A DNA stretch of 64,000 nucleotides from Kudoa neothunni (taxonomy: Eukaryota > Cnidaria). Positions 35,219-48,422 of this stretch are shown piece after piece. The stretch's first letter is position 1; every line of letters begins with the position of its first letter. The notes beneath the pieces are model-generated. The model searched no databases. It was not told where the DNA came from and saw only the letters and a list, made by a program, of their open reading frames with translations. Both the position numbers and the translations under genes were made by a program. The stretch lies in assembly GCA_964304625.1 (NCBI GenBank), contig OZ199838.1, forward strand, positions 7,440,001 to 7,504,000. The letters run 5' to 3'.

Positions 35219-36402
35219 ATGCTTAGGAGTGGTAGCGACACACTAATGGTTTCAACAAATCATGCAACAAATCAATCCAAATCAAAAAATAACGCCATCG
35301 GTAGCAACTCTTCCAAATCTAGTGGTAAAGAACAACTAATTGTCTAGCAATGATTTGGCAATTTTTTATTTTAGAAAGTCTAAGTCTGACCCCTAAAGCT
35401 GTGACCAAAAGTGTTTCCACCCAATCTACATCATCTTGCAACAATACAACATCATCTTCATCCTCCTCATCGTCGTCGTCTTCTGCATCGATATCTTCTG
35501 TTAAAAACAGTACCAAAAGCAAAACCAAGTCAAACGGTACACATCACTACACAAGATCCAATGGTGATTCACCCAACAGCTCAAATAAATCCTCCAGCAA
35601 AGAAACTAACGTTGATGAAACCGCCACCTCAACTCATCCCATTTTTAGACCTTCATTCAACGCTGCAACTACTCCCCCATTCAAACGTTACAAAACTAGT
35701 TACATCACTGAAAATGAAAAGGACGCCCAAACTATAAAATATAACACTCCTTCCAGAATTCATCATAATATTTATCCTGCGTTAGGGAATGTTTCGCATT
35801 TCTCACAGCCAGCATTTCCACTTCCTCATCATCCAAGTGCTTTACCAGCTCGACCAAATTATGACCGATCGTCTCAATGCTATACTGATAAACCCACCGA
35901 AGGTAGACCAATTGACGATGTTACTCCGTTCCATCATCAATATTACGGCAACAATGCGGACGATAATTATAGTAGTACATTTCATGGTTTCGCTATGGGG
36001 CCCTTATCTAGAAAAGCACCCAATGATATAGAGTATCAATTTCACAACTACACCAAACCGATTCCTATTCGTTTTTGTGTATGCTTTGTACAGGGCCAGT
36101 ATTGCTCACCTTGCCACATTGTCCATATGATTATGCATAAATATAACTTTCCATGTGGTACAAAAAACTGCGAATATGACGAAAATTTAAATGATGGCAC
36201 TGTTCAGAATGAACAACCCACGTCATATCCTGTCTACAATCATCATCAACCTTCTGAATATTCCTGTAATCCCTCGTATATTCATCAGTCGAATAGTTAT
36301 TACTCGATGCAACCACCCCCCTTTTCATCAAACCCCAGTGATTATTATAGTAATTACGTTCACGAAAATTATTACTCTAGCCAATCCAAACTAGCCCCGT
36401 AA
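35219..36402 (+). CDS. Unrecognised Ser/Asn/Tyr-rich protein with a Cys/His cluster
   Basis: Two exons, 35219-35324 and 35375-36402, joined across a 50-nt GT-AG intron, give 377 residues in a clean frame. The ATG at 35219 opens exon 1 (MLRSGSDTLMVSTNH); exon 2 continues ESLSLTPKAVTK. A poly-Ser tract is at about residues 50-65, followed by basic (KSKTKSNG), Pro/His-rich and Tyr/Asn-rich low-complexity regions, so most of it is likely disordered. One compact segment, RFCVCFVQGQYCSPCHIVHMIMHKYNFPCGTKNC (given here only as its key Cys/His: C, C, C, C, H, H, H, C, C at about residues 262-295), resembles a CCCH zinc finger, but the middle spacing is C-x2-C rather than C-x5-C. AATAAA at 36646 could serve polyadenylation. 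No family is recognised; RNA binding is a guess. Confidence 0.7.
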
Positions 36403-36843
36403 CGTGACCCTACCAGGTTAATCTACACAAATGAGGACTCAATGACTACCTATCACTTGTAAACTTTATCTTTTTTCATCATTTTCCCAAACAAATTCTA
36501 CATTAACTACATGATTTTTCAATTCTTGCATTCTTTTTTCTTACTGATTTTTGTGTGTAAATATATTTCTTATCAAACGCGCTCTTTTTTTGAGATTATT
36601 CCAAGAGTTATGTTCAGGATTTATTCTGCAGTATAAAGTAGATTCAATAAAACAAATAAAACTAACTAGTTTGTTATTTATAAATTAAGGCACCATCGTA
36701 TTACTTAGAAAATAAGAAATACCTTTATAATAAGACCTAATGCAATATTTTTCTGTGTAATAGATAAGACTTATCCCAAAAATAAGCCCCAGTAATCGCT
36801 TCCGTATTAAAAATACCATTTTTTCTTAAAAATAAGATTTAAC
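36403..36843. other. 3' untranslated and intergenic DNA
   Basis: AT-rich; includes the AATAAA candidate at 36646-36651 for the upstream gene. Nothing else seen. Confidence 0.5.
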
Positions 36844-37403
36844 GGTTAAAATGCAGAATAGTGGCCATATTTCCCGAATAAAGATTATAATTAGTTCAGA
36901 GATTAATCACGAATTTTTTAAATCAAATTAGTGTGATATTGTTAGACAATTTAATGGTACTAATGTCTGAATTTCACTCAATAAATTATTTTTTATATTA
37001 AAGTTACGCACTTGCTACAATTAATTAGCTATCGCTTTTATAAAATATGAAATTCTTATTCTTATAGAAAAGGGATTGATACGGTAGACAATCGCTAAGG
37101 TTATATGGTGATAATCCATCAAAATCAGAGTTTTCCGACCTCAATTTTAGAATACATGAAGCATGCTTTACTCTAACCTGCTTAATTGGTGGTACATTCT
37201 GTTGAAATAATCGCAAGGAGCTAGGAGTTCAACATATAATAGATTACACCAACTATTATTGTGATGACAAATAGCTGTTGTCAAAGTTGTCCTATTGGGG
37301 ATGCGATCGATATTGATAAATACTCAATAATAAAATATTCAACACGTTTGTTTTTGTCTGTTGTCGCTGATTTAGACTACGACCACTATTCTGCAATTTA
37401 ACC
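36844..37403 (+). repeat. MITE copy 1 (left of CPEB)
   Basis: A 560-bp element bounded by inverted ends GGTTAAAATGCAGAATAGTGG and its near-exact partner (about 24 bp). A second, inverted copy lies at 44879-45430, about 90% similar by eye. The ends resemble those of Merlin-1 (GGCTAAACTGCAG), so a Merlin origin is possible; no clear target duplication was found. Confidence 0.75.
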
Positions 37404-40400
37404 TTTAATTTTGTAAAAATGTGCCTAGTTCTCACTTAAATTTGGTATCATTATGCGAATATATTTTGATGAGTTTATGATTATTGTTATAGTTTACAAA
37501 GAGTTGAATCCTTAGGTAATCATCCATGAAATTTCAGTCATACTTATCACTGAATCGTTAGTCGTAGTCCATCAAGTTTCTGTATTAGCATACTCCTGAT
37601 ATCCTTTTTATTGTAGTTTGTTATCTGTAACTAGTAGTCGTATGTCATTCCGGCTTCTAAAGCCACTATTAAATGGCGACTATAAGGAAATGTCCATAAC
37701 AGGGATGAACAAACTACGGCCTCTGAGAGGTTCAAATGAGACCCACGAGCTCATTTATTGCAACTCTCTATAGCGAATAGATACTCACTGAATAAATGTA
37801 CCAATACAACTAAATACTATATAGGTTATCAGTGGTTTATCAGAGTTGCCGCTTTCCTGTTTAATGTACGCGTAGTATTGTTACACTCTCAGCCAAATTT
37901 TTTATTACTTAATATTCATGATATATTTTAATCTCAGTGTGTGAAAAAGATTTTCTCAAGTGATGTCTCCCATTCGATTTGAAATAAATTAAAATAAAAA
38001 ATTATTTTTCTATGTGCATTCTAACGGTAGCACAAAAGGTTATTTTTGAATGTTGTGTCCCCTTAACATATCTCCACGCGGACCTCGGATAAAAAAGTTT
38101 TGCCACCGTTGGTCTATAAGTAACTGCCATTTTAGCCTCCATGTGTGTAGTTTGGATGATGGTTACAAATTCTAAGTCGCACAAGTGTGTTATGCATTTA
38201 AAGCATCGCTCTTGATTCTAAATTAGACTTGCACCCCCTAATGTAACTGACGTAGTTGTGCACAAGCGTTGAAATTCTACTTTTGAAAACTATCAGAAAC
38301 CATAAATAAATATACATATATATATTATCGTGTATAATTTTTATAAAAAATTAAAAAGTTCTTAAGTGAAAAATATAACACTGATATTGAATTATTTAGT
38401 GTTCCTTGCGGGCCACGTAATTGTTAATTGAGGGCTTGAGTATGAACTAAGTAAAGTCTATTACTTTTTATCATAAGAAATTATTGTAAATTATAATTAC
38501 ATTTTTTAATCGTTTTTAATGACTTTTCCTATATAATTAAATAATTTGGATACAATTTTAAATGATACTTTAGATGAAATAATTTAAAAAAATTATTTCT
38601 TACAACAAATTCTCTACAACCTATTTATATAAGTTAATTTATTTTATCGCACTTATTTTAGAATTGATCACTCTAAAATAACAATATAATAATTAAAAAT
38701 TTATGCCATTTTAGTAATATTTACATGAAATTATCGATCGATTGGTTAGCAAGGAATTGAGTAAAATATATCCACACACAGTTATTTCAAAGCTTACGAT
38801 AGAAAAAGTTCCCCTACATCACTGCATTGAGTCACGGCTGTTTCTCTTACTTATTGTGAAAGATTTTGTTTTAAATAAATCCAAATACTCCCCTTGAAAT
38901 TTCATTTTTCTACGTACATTCTCTGTTGATAAATAGATGTCAGTAGATTCATTCTAAGTTAACCATAGTAAATGAGTGTTTAAAGATTTGGTCTCTTCAA
39001 ATGAAGTTTTGTAGTTTTTTCATATTTAATACAGGATATGTATCTATTTTGATTAGAAGACTATAGGATATTATTATGTTTAATGTTTATTTTTACATTC
39101 ACTGAAGTTTTTATCTGTTAATTATGTTAGGTTCAAACTTTTATTCGTTATTTATGAAAATAATTATCTTTAATTCGAATTATTACTCATCCATTAAGTA
39201 ATTTACCACTATTTATTATTTTTTAAAATTTTAATTAAAACATTCAAAATATCATTCAATTATTTTGAAATCTTTATATATTCTGGGAGTTCAGAGTTTA
39301 TTTTACAACTCAAATTTATACTTTTGCTCATTTAATCATATGTTATAGGCATCAGTCGTTTCAAGTGAGATTTTGGTTCGTGACGATGGAAATTTTATTT
39401 GGTGAACTCTTCCTATAGAATCTATAAATATAATCATATTGTCAGGTTTTTATTAATTTTGTTGTAATGGATATGATAAAAAATTTCTCGTATAAATAAC
39501 GGATCTATTGGGATTAAAAATAAAATTAAAACAGAACTTTAGTATAATTCTAAATTAATTTCTAACAATCCTATAAAATATGCATTAGGTTTATGACGAA
39601 ATCATTTCCCAGTGAAAGACCAAAACACACTTCTGAGTTATAGATTTTCAAACGCCATTTTTAGTTTATAATGCATCAATAACTTAACTGATTTCTAAAC
39701 CTTCTACTTCGAAGATAGTAAATTTAATTCCTTTTATGACCAGTTGTCTGACAATAGGCCTAAATTTGGGAAAGAGGAACAGGTGTACAATATTTCAATA
39801 GGTATTATGAACTTTAGTTTGAAAGAAATTACCATCTTCAGTTAGAGTTTTTATGTATGCATATCAATTGGCACAATATCTGAACTGTTATATTGGTCGC
39901 TATGTTACTATTGAGCTAGATTGTAATTTCAGAAGTTGTCCCCTTGATTGAGTCTGCTTAAATTTGATATTCATTAGGGTATATATGCGTTTAATTATAG
40001 TTGAATACCGACATTTGTAATCTCTCGAGAGAGCTAAAGTGTAGGCAGTACCTGAAGAACATCTCATATATAATCCTCACATCACTATGGAGTACAATTG
40101 GGGATTTCGTTATCGATTTTTGCTGTGTTGGTATAGCTTAAAATGGCTGAATTTTCGGTGTTAATTGTGTAATAAGGTTATTGAATCAGTATGGGGAGAA
40201 TGAGTTAGTATCAATCATTGATTGAGGACATATACTGATAGCTTTGGAAATTGATTGGCTGTGGCCCAATGACTCAAACGCTTAGTGGTTACCTCGAGGG
40301 GCGATTCTCGATGTGTTTACTATTATGAATCAAATCAATGGCTTAACACCTTATAGGACACATAGACCATAGCAACGTATTGCGTCAATTGACGCTTCCG

Positions 40401-41103
40401 ATAAAGAACGTTTACAAGTTTAGAAGATTGTGGATTTTACAAGTTGTCATTCTTAGGTTTTATATTTTATATACCCGGAAATATTTGGAGATAAAGTCCA
40501 TAAAGACAACACTTAATTGGAACACCAGAAAAGTACATTTTTATATTGAGCGGTAGCATATAGACAGTTAACATTTTACTCAAACCTTTAATCATAGATT
40601 ATTTATGGTAAACGTATTTCTGTTGTTGTTCGTAGAAGCAGAATAGTAACAAAACTTGATTGGATTAAACTTTAGATTTTTAATTCATAAAAACACTAGA
40701 AAATAATTGACGTTTATTCGGATAAGACAAAAAATCAATTAAATTAATAAAACAATTATTTATATTTTTATATCCTTTCAAAAATTTATTGTTTATTACA
40801 AAATTGGAATTATTAAGAAGGCTAATTGAAACATGTTACCGATAAACATAAATAATCACATACATTAATGTCTCCAAGTGGCTGTGTAATTTAAAACTCG
40901 TTTAATATTGACACTAGAGTTACAATTAATCACTTTAATCTTGTCATTATACTCTACTTCTGGATTTCATTTGAATAATCTAATTGTTTTCTATCTCCTA
41001 AACTACATTATTTGTTATTCTGGTGTGCGTTGGATTGTTATAATTCCAAACTGTAGCTTCTGCTGTCGACACGTATATATTGCATTTCGACTCAAACTCA
41101 AAA
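37404..41103. other. Intergenic stretch with a hAT-like remnant
   Basis: About 3.7 kb without a supported gene. At 37699 the sequence CAGGGATGAACAAACTACGG resembles the terminus of hAT MITEs, and TTGCGGGCCACG at about 38405 could belong to the opposite end; the pairing is weak. The right side should contain the CPEB promoter. Confidence 0.4.
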
Positions 41104-43340
41104 ATGCCGGCCAACCATAATAATACACCAAATTCTGAAAATGTTTTCGTTGAAGGTAAATTTTTGGTTGTTTAGTGTTTTCTATTTGGCCAACTATTAG
41201 ATTCATTAGGCTTTTTAAATGACAGTACACACATAAAACTTGACTCCAATGTTGAACCCACTTTAGGTTCGAATAATCTTGTTTCAAGAACAACAGAATT
41301 GTGGCAGAATGCTAATGACAAAATGAAAAAGTTGCTTGAAAACAGAAAAGATTTGTCTTCAAGTGTGCTCGATGAAATCACCCCACCTGGTAATAGACTT
41401 CCACACAAAAGTTTCTCTTCCAACAATCAGCTCAACTACAATAATGATAACAATTATTCGGCTGTTTCGGACGTTAGAATGGGATTTCTAAACACCAGTT
41501 ATTTCTATAATGAAGCGTGTGACCACACACCTATAAATGGAAACAGACCAGAACATTCAAATATTGCTCAACTAAGACAATCCCCGCCAAACATGTCTCC
41601 TTCGAGCACTCCCTCCAAAACAGTCACTATATCCCACAACAATTCTAGCACAGCTAAAACCCCCCAAAAAAACAACTTCGAAGCATTTTACGATACGAAT
41701 ATGTTGCATCCACCAAACGATTCACTTTATCACGATTCATGGCGATATAGTTATCCTATGGGATCGAACAATACTTCATACAAGCCAACAATCACCCCGC
41801 CAAATTCGATTGATGAACACGTATCAATGCTGGGAGAGAGTTTCAGTAAAATGTCAACAGGTTTAAATATGACTACAGATGATATGAATTATTACGGAAA
41901 TTTCTGTGCCAAAGATAATTTACCGAATAGTTTACCTGTAGTAGGTGTAGGTGTCTCAAAACTACCACATCCTTCATTTGCACCGCCGATAACCGCCAAT
42001 TCCAACAGACAACAACTATCCTACGGTTCTCATAATAATGACATCAGTGCTGAGATTTCCTCCAAATTCCATGACAATAGAACCTCTGCACATGATCTTC
42101 AACATTATCCTCATTCAAATGATCTCTATCATGTAAGACCGATGTATGAATTTCACAGGACGGAAAACTCCAATACAAACACTTCAGCTGGGTGTGTAGC
42201 TCCCAACAGTAACAAGCCATATGTATCATGGATGGGAAAGTTGACGGTAAAAAGTCACCCAGATCCTATATACAGCAATAAAGTGTTTCTTGGCGGTCTA
42301 CCATGGGATATTACTGAACAAGGCCTGTATGTTGTTTTCAAACAATTTGGACCATGCACATTTGAATGGCCAGGCAAAGACAATCGTTCTACTCGGCATC
42401 CTCCAAAGGGATATGTTTATTTGATCTTTGAGAATGAGCGCTCCGTTAAAACTCTATTACAATACTGCCATCATGATGAACAACGAACACAATTCTACTT
42501 CAAACTCAAAACTCACACCACTAACAACGAAAAGTCCATCCAAATTATACCGTGGAACTTGGCTAATAGCAGCTATCTAAAGTGTTCATCGGAAAGACTT
42601 GATATTACAAAAACTGTCTTTGTTGGCGGTCTCCATGGAAAAATTACTGCGGGTAAATTTAATCGTCAAAATTACAACTCAATGTCATGTAGAGAATTTG
42701 GCAGTGGTTTTCGAGGAGCTATTCGGCCATGTAATCTATGCTGGCATAGACACTGACAAGAACAAATATCCCATAGGTAGTATTCCTCTACGCATATGCA
42801 AACCGACAGAATTAATTGATTATTTACTAATTTACCTTTATAGGATCGGGTAGAGTCACCTTTGACAATTTTGAAAGTTACAGAAACGCAATTCAAGCTT
42901 CTTTTGTTCAAATCAATGGAAAAAATTTCTGTAAAAAAGTTCAAATCGATCCATACCTTGAAGATTCTATTTGTCAACTGTGCACACAAAAGAATGGACC
43001 GTTTTTCTGTAAAGATTTTGATTGCCTCCAATACTTCTGCAAAGATTGTTGGATCGTAAAACATTGTAACCCAGAAAATCCCCAAATGATCAACCATCGA
43101 CCAATCAATAGGCAAAATTCATCCGATATCTTTGAAATTTTGAATTCGATTCAATATTATTCACAAATGTCCACTTCTAAGGTCACCGCAAATGGCAGTC
43201 AACCTTCGCTATCAGCCAAACCCAACATCTGCATCCAAAATTGCCTCAGCAACAACCGTTGCTCGGACGGCACCGAAAAAAGTTCCTGCGATTTAAATAA
43301 AACTAGCTCGAATCCTCCAGATGGTAGCACTTCAACGTAG
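41104..43340 (+). CDS. CPEB1-like: CPEB1-type cytoplasmic polyadenylation element-binding protein
   Basis: Four exons, 41104-41155, 41201-42652, 42693-42776 and 42844-43340, with introns of 45, 40 and 67 nt, give 694 residues with no frame problem. The N-terminal half is disordered and rich in Asn, Ser and Pro. RRM1 starts [16 protein letters not shown] (about residue 395) and includes EWPGKD and [14 protein letters not shown]2 starts [15 protein letters not shown] and includes [26 protein letters not shown]-type zinc-binding domain follows ([24 protein letters not shown]). The PWDIT, EWPGKD and [16 protein letters not shown] stretches match CPEB1 rather than CPEB2-4. The protein binds U-rich elements in 3' UTRs and controls poly(A) length and translation, mostly in germ cells and early embryos. 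A Cys-containing Ser/Asn tail of about 80 residues follows the ZZ domain. Confidence 0.95.
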
Positions 43341-44199
43341 ATTTTTGCGTCTTATTACGTATATGTTCTTGAATGGTCTTTGTGCTCAAGATATACATTT
43401 TTTCGTCTCATTTTTCATCGTTAATCATTCGATCTATTTAATTTATATTTAGACAACTATAAGTTGTGTTTGACAAATTTCATATAATAATTATTATTCA
43501 TATTATATACTAATTTCACACACATTTCCTTATTCTCGTTATAGTTGCAATATTTTGTGTTGTTTTAACAAATTTATTTTCTCTTGCGCATTTCAGTCCA
43601 TAGTGTTATAGTTCCTTAATGCGGCAGCAAATAGACACACGGTTTATCAAATCGAGAGAGGGGGATGCGCGATACCGCTATCTACTGTGTTAATCTAGAA
43701 TATGACACAGAAGATTTTTCTGTAATTTATTATTGAAAGTATAATTTCAAAAACGCATTATAAACAAATTATTTATCTGCAACATAAAGTAGTTGGTGCA
43801 GTTTATTAGGTTATAAAATTTTGGCTGACAATGCAAATTCCATCAACGCTGTGAGAAACGCAGAGAGTAACATTAACTCGTCATTTTATCGTCCTGCAGT
43901 AATGTGGGAGTTAAACTCATGAAACATTCCAAGCGCTATACTCTAAAGTTAAATAGTGTTGGTTCTGTGGGGCTCGCAAGATTATGATCATTCGTTACGA
44001 CCCGATCCTTCCCTAATGGAAGGAACTGTAACTGCAGGTGCGTCATACACGTCGGTGAGTATACAGTATAGTAACAACTTTCATTCAGGAATAGAGACTC
44101 ACTTCACGGAAATAATGTCTTAAGGGGTTTGCGCCTGAACTCGCAACCTCCCGAATCTAAGGTTAATGGTCAGACCATCGTCAGTGCCTTTACCGAGAC
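43341..44199. other. CPEB 3' region and unassigned repeat-like DNA
   Basis: AT-rich to about 43600, probably CPEB 3' UTR, then more GC-balanced. Around 44110-44195, read on the minus strand, there is a tRNA-like stretch (GGTAAAGGCACTGA, then GGTTGCGAGTTCAG), possibly a separate SINE head. Confidence 0.4.
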
Positions 44200-44700
44200 A
44201 GGATTTGAATACGTTGTAGTGCCTGAACAATATGGCATAGTGGTGTTAGGTGTGGCTCTCATACCACAAGGTTGTGAGATCGAGGTCTAGTCCGGACGTT
44301 CCTGTATTCCTAATTTCAAATTGAGTAAGAAGGTTGTAATAATCGCAGAGATCAACGATTTATCGTGGTCTTGCTTGCAGCTGGGAGGAGAGCCTGGCGG
44401 AAGGGTAGCCCTTGGGCGCTTACAAACGTTGGGTGCGGGGGCGAAATAAAACCCAATATGGGGTTTCCGTAGGGTCGACACCCGTGTCCAGACGACTTTC
44501 CCAGACTAATTCTGGGTTAGTCCAAGGTATGATTAGGGATATGGTTGCTCCAAAACGAGGGTGTTTAGTGGGTTAAAATCCTACACTACCGCGTAAACGT
44601 AAGTCGTCTTAACATGACGCTGCGATGCCCACAGCGTAAATGAAGACGGCCTAACCAGCCCTCCAACTTTACAACCTAACAAGTTGCACCAAGGGTTTGA
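44200..44700 (+). repeat. SINE-like repeat, copy 1
   Basis: Distinctly GC-richer than its surroundings. A tRNA-like head (GGCATAGTGGTGTTAGG, then GGTTGTGAGATCGAGG as a weak B box) is followed by a body and a tail with GTTTAGTGGGTTAAAATCC and CACTACCGC (about 44559-44595) and CAACCTAACAAGTTGC (about 44675). The tail segments recur in the same order at 52270-52470 on the other strand. Head and limits are approximate. Confidence 0.55.
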
Positions 44701-44878
44701 TCTCGTATACAAAAAAAGATATTTTAAAAAATCTTGATCAAAAGTTTGCGAAAGAAAGATGAAAAGTTCTTACACTGTTAAATCAATAATACAAACAAAA
44801 TAGATAATTTTTTCGTTATAAAATTTAAAATCTACTTATATAGCGCAAGTGCAAAACTTGATATTGGGCAGTGATTTC

Positions 44879-45430
44879 GGTTGAATTGCAGAATAGTGGT
44901 CGTAGTCTAAATCAGCGACAACAGACAAACGTGTCAAATATTTTATTATTGAGTATTTATCAATATCGATCGTATCCCCAATAGGGCAACTTTGACAACA
45001 ATTATTTGTCATCACAATAATAGTTGGTGTAATCTATTATATGTTGAACTCCTAGCTCCTTGCGATTATTTCAACAGAATGTACCACCAATTAAGCAGGT
45101 TAGAGTAAAGCATGCTTCATGTATTCTAAAATTGAGGTAGGAAAACCCTGATTTTGATGGATTATCACCATAAAACCTTAGCGATTGTCTACCGTATCAA
45201 TCCCTTTTCTATAAGAATGAGAATTTCATATTTTATATAAGCGATAGCTAATTAATCGTAGCAAGTGCATAACGTTAATATAAAAAATAATTTATTGAGT
45301 GAAATTCAGACATTACTACTATTAAATGGTCTAACAATATTACACTAATTTGATCTAAAAAATTCGTGATTAATCTCCGAACTAATTATAATCTTTATTC
45401 GGAAAATATGACTACTCTCCTACATTTTAA
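44879..45430 (-). repeat. MITE copy 2 (right of CPEB), inverted
   Basis: Reverse-complement relative of 36844-37403 over about 550 bp. The left end GGTTGAATTGCAGAATAGTGG is well kept; the right end is more diverged. It lies 420 bp upstream of the cyclin T start. Confidence 0.75.
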
Positions 45431-45849
45431 GAAAATTAAGTTTATTTTTACTTAAAACAAAAAATCTATTGTTTATATAATGGAGAATACATTGTTGAGA
45501 AGTGAAAAAACTAAGGACGGTGGGATTGAGATAATTATCAAGTATACTTTCATTTAATTAGAAAATCTAAATATCAGTGCAACTCCAAAAACTATGTTTA
45601 AATCATGTTAAAGTTTCGAATTTGCGCAGATTTAATAATAAATTCGACTAAAACTTAGTATCATTTAAATTAGCAAGACAATCGACATATTCTCGCTTTT
45701 AAATTTATTTGAAAATTTTTCTCAATACTTATTGAAATATGAGAAATAATCGTAATAGATATTCTAGCCACGGTAACACCACTGCCACATAAGACAGCGC
45801 TTCCAATCATTATAAATCGCGTGCGCAGTGCCCACAGAATACTTTTCAG

Positions 45850-48422
45850 ATGTATTATAACCCGGATGAGAAATGGTACTTTGACAAGGAAGTGGCATTT
45901 AATTCACCATCCCATCAGCTTGGTCTGTCTATAGAGAAAGAATCTTTCTACAGACAAAGTTGCGCAAGCTTTATACAAGATATGGGTCAACAACTGAAAA
46001 TGTGATTGTTTGTTATTTTATTCGGACTGCAAATTTTTAACTTTCCAGCCATTTTTTGTTATTATTTGTTTAAAATCAATTTCCTTGTAGTAATCAGACT
46101 GCAATAAATACCGCAATCGTTTTTATGCATAGATTTTACTGTTTTCAAACATTTCAGGATTTCCCAAGAAATGTAAGTTTGATTTGCTGTACAGACAGCT
46201 TCATGTCAGATTTCGGGTGTAGGATATGGCAGTTACTTGTTTGTTACTTGCCAGTAAAGTGGAAGAACAATTTCGCGCACCAGTCGATATCTACATTGTC
46301 TTCCATCGTTTTCTATATAAAGAAGAAAAAGTCAAGGAAATGTTCCGAACTAAGAATCATCCTGTAATAAGTTGTTTGGGGTGATTTTCTTATCAAACAT
46401 CGATTAGGAGGCAGAACGTTTCAACCGGAAAATAGTCAGCTATGAGAAAGCCCTTTTTATGACTTTAAGTAATTTTTAAGTGTCGATTGAAGTGATGTTA
46501 TGTTAGATTCTGAAATTTTAATAACGCATGCAAATGAATTTGTTCTTATTTGCTCCCTTAAAAATGGATGTAAGTGGCATTTGTTGCTTTTACAATGTAT
46601 TATGCTCGCTCGGTTTGATAGATCCATCTGATGTGACACAAACGGCCTATTTTTTAGCAACCAACAGGTTAGTAACGATTGTTGCGTACATTTATGGAAT
46701 CTTTGCACACTTTAGTCTACATCTAACAAGATATTGTATAATTTATCCCCCCGAATTTATTGCTTGTGTGGCGTTATATCTGGCTGGTGAATGGGCTTCA
46801 TTCCAAGTAATACCAATTTTCTGAGATAATTATTGCATGTTTTTTGAAGCTGCAAACTAATGAAGATCCTACAGCACCCAGATGGTATGACTGTGTTGCG
46901 TGCAATGTACGTTTCGTCGATATCAGAAGTTAGCTGTGTAACTCGGTGTAAGATGTTTATTAATTTGTTGTAGGTTGTGCTCTTGAGTTCTTGGAAGTTA
47001 TGGAAAAATGCCCCTCACGAATTAAAAGGATCCTTCAAACTGGTCCAATTCTATCCAATGTATAAATTCTAATAGTTACAATTCGAGCTGAATTCTCGAA
47101 TTTATCACATTTTGCCTTAGGTTAATGATATCACATTACTTTCAAAATCCTCCAATAATAACAACGAAACAAACGTTAAAGGTTATCATTCCTGTGTGTT
47201 TTCATTGGAGTTGAATTTTTCAGTAGATAGTTCTCTGGATACGTCGAAAATTGAAGATGCTGACGCAGAAGTATCCTCAAAAGAAGTAAAGGAAGGTTCC
47301 ATTGATGTGTCTAAAACTGAACCTGAAATAATGTCCCATTCTTATGTCTCTCAGGGCAATAACCAGATACCGATTGCACAGGTAGCATGAGAACATAAAT
47401 AAGGCAATGTTGATTCCTACTGAGTTTAGACGAATAATATTTCTGACAATCATGAAGGAGCTGAAGTCTCGTCTGTTTGTTTTCGTTTGAAGCAGGCTTG
47501 GAACACAGACAACATCTCCAAAACCGATAAAAAGGACCTTAACAAATCTCTCAGTGGAGGGGTTGTTATGGACGAATCCGCCATTTTATCGCCACCTAAG
47601 AAAAGAAATCGTAGAAGTTTCTCCCATGACTTAAGTAATCTGAGCCCATCTCAGCAAAACACTGCATGCAGCACTGCGAGAGATGACTTTTCGTTAACTG
47701 ATACATTCGTGGATAAGAAAATGTTTAAATCGTCCCCGACCTACGATAGTTTGAGTGGCGTCACCAACTTAGTCAACATTGATGCATCCGTCACTAATAT
47801 TATTCAGAGCGAATCTGAATCTGTCAACACATGTGTTCCATCTTCTCAGAATGAGTTAGAAAATTCAGATAAGGACGCAATGATTAAATGTGAAGAAATC
47901 CCCTCGGATATCACAACTCATGGTAACACTGAGAAGATTAATACAACTTACCCTCCACCACAAACTACCGACAAGATTAGTTCTTCAACAGCTGAAGACA
48001 CGTCGAATTTTTCGTTAAACCATGAGACTGGAAAAGATAATCCCACTGAAACTAAATCAATGGACTCTATAAATCCGACTGGCCTGTCACTGCTAAATAT
48101 AGATAATACTAATTGCCGAGACTCAAATCCACATGATGATACAGATATTGAACAAAACCCTATTTCTGACCTAACTACAAATGAGAACGATATTCCTAGC
48201 AACTCTATCTCAGAATTTAGCCCAAGCGAAAACAACCATAATGCCAATACTGAACCAAAATTTGAAAACAACTCATGCAATCCCAACGAGTCTACTGTTG
48301 GAGATCATCTTCTCACCATCATACCACAAACTACCGAGAAACCTTCAACGTTAAGACATTTAAGTGAAGGTGAATGCGAGGATTCCGATAGTCTCACTTT
48401 CACCAACGAAAACCCTGACTAA
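45850..48422 (+). CDS. CCNT-like: Cyclin T, regulatory subunit of P-TEFb
   Basis: Twelve exons: 45850-46001, 46091-46172, 46223-46363, 46408-46468, 46507-46569, 46622-46667, 46716-46806, 46866-46935, 46974-47059, 47121-47181, 47224-47381 and 47493-48422. The introns are 38-111 nt and keep phase throughout, giving 646 residues. The first cyclin box reads KWYFDKEVAF ... SFIQDMGQQLK, INTAIVFMHRFYCFQTFQDFPRN and LLLASKVEEQ; the second has TQTAYFLATNSLHLT, PPEFIACVALYLAGEWASF and LEFLEVMEKCPSRIKR. These match cyclin T more closely than cyclin K. Cyclin T activates CDK9, which phosphorylates RNA polymerase II and releases paused transcription. A disordered Asn/Ser/Thr/Glu-rich tail of about 375 residues follows, with a basic patch PPKKRNRRSFSHD. 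Start: the ATG leaves eight residues before WYF, as in relatives. Exon 12 could begin three bases later. Confidence 0.92.

Noticed and set aside
35319-35528. Asp/Glu-rich frame on the minus strand
   Set aside because: It is the complement of the poly-Ser tract of the gene at 35219-36402.
46850-46947. Alternative exon of cyclin T starting at 46850 or ending at 46947
   Set aside because: The 46850 start breaks the phase; 46866-46935 keeps phase and aligns residue by residue with cyclin T.
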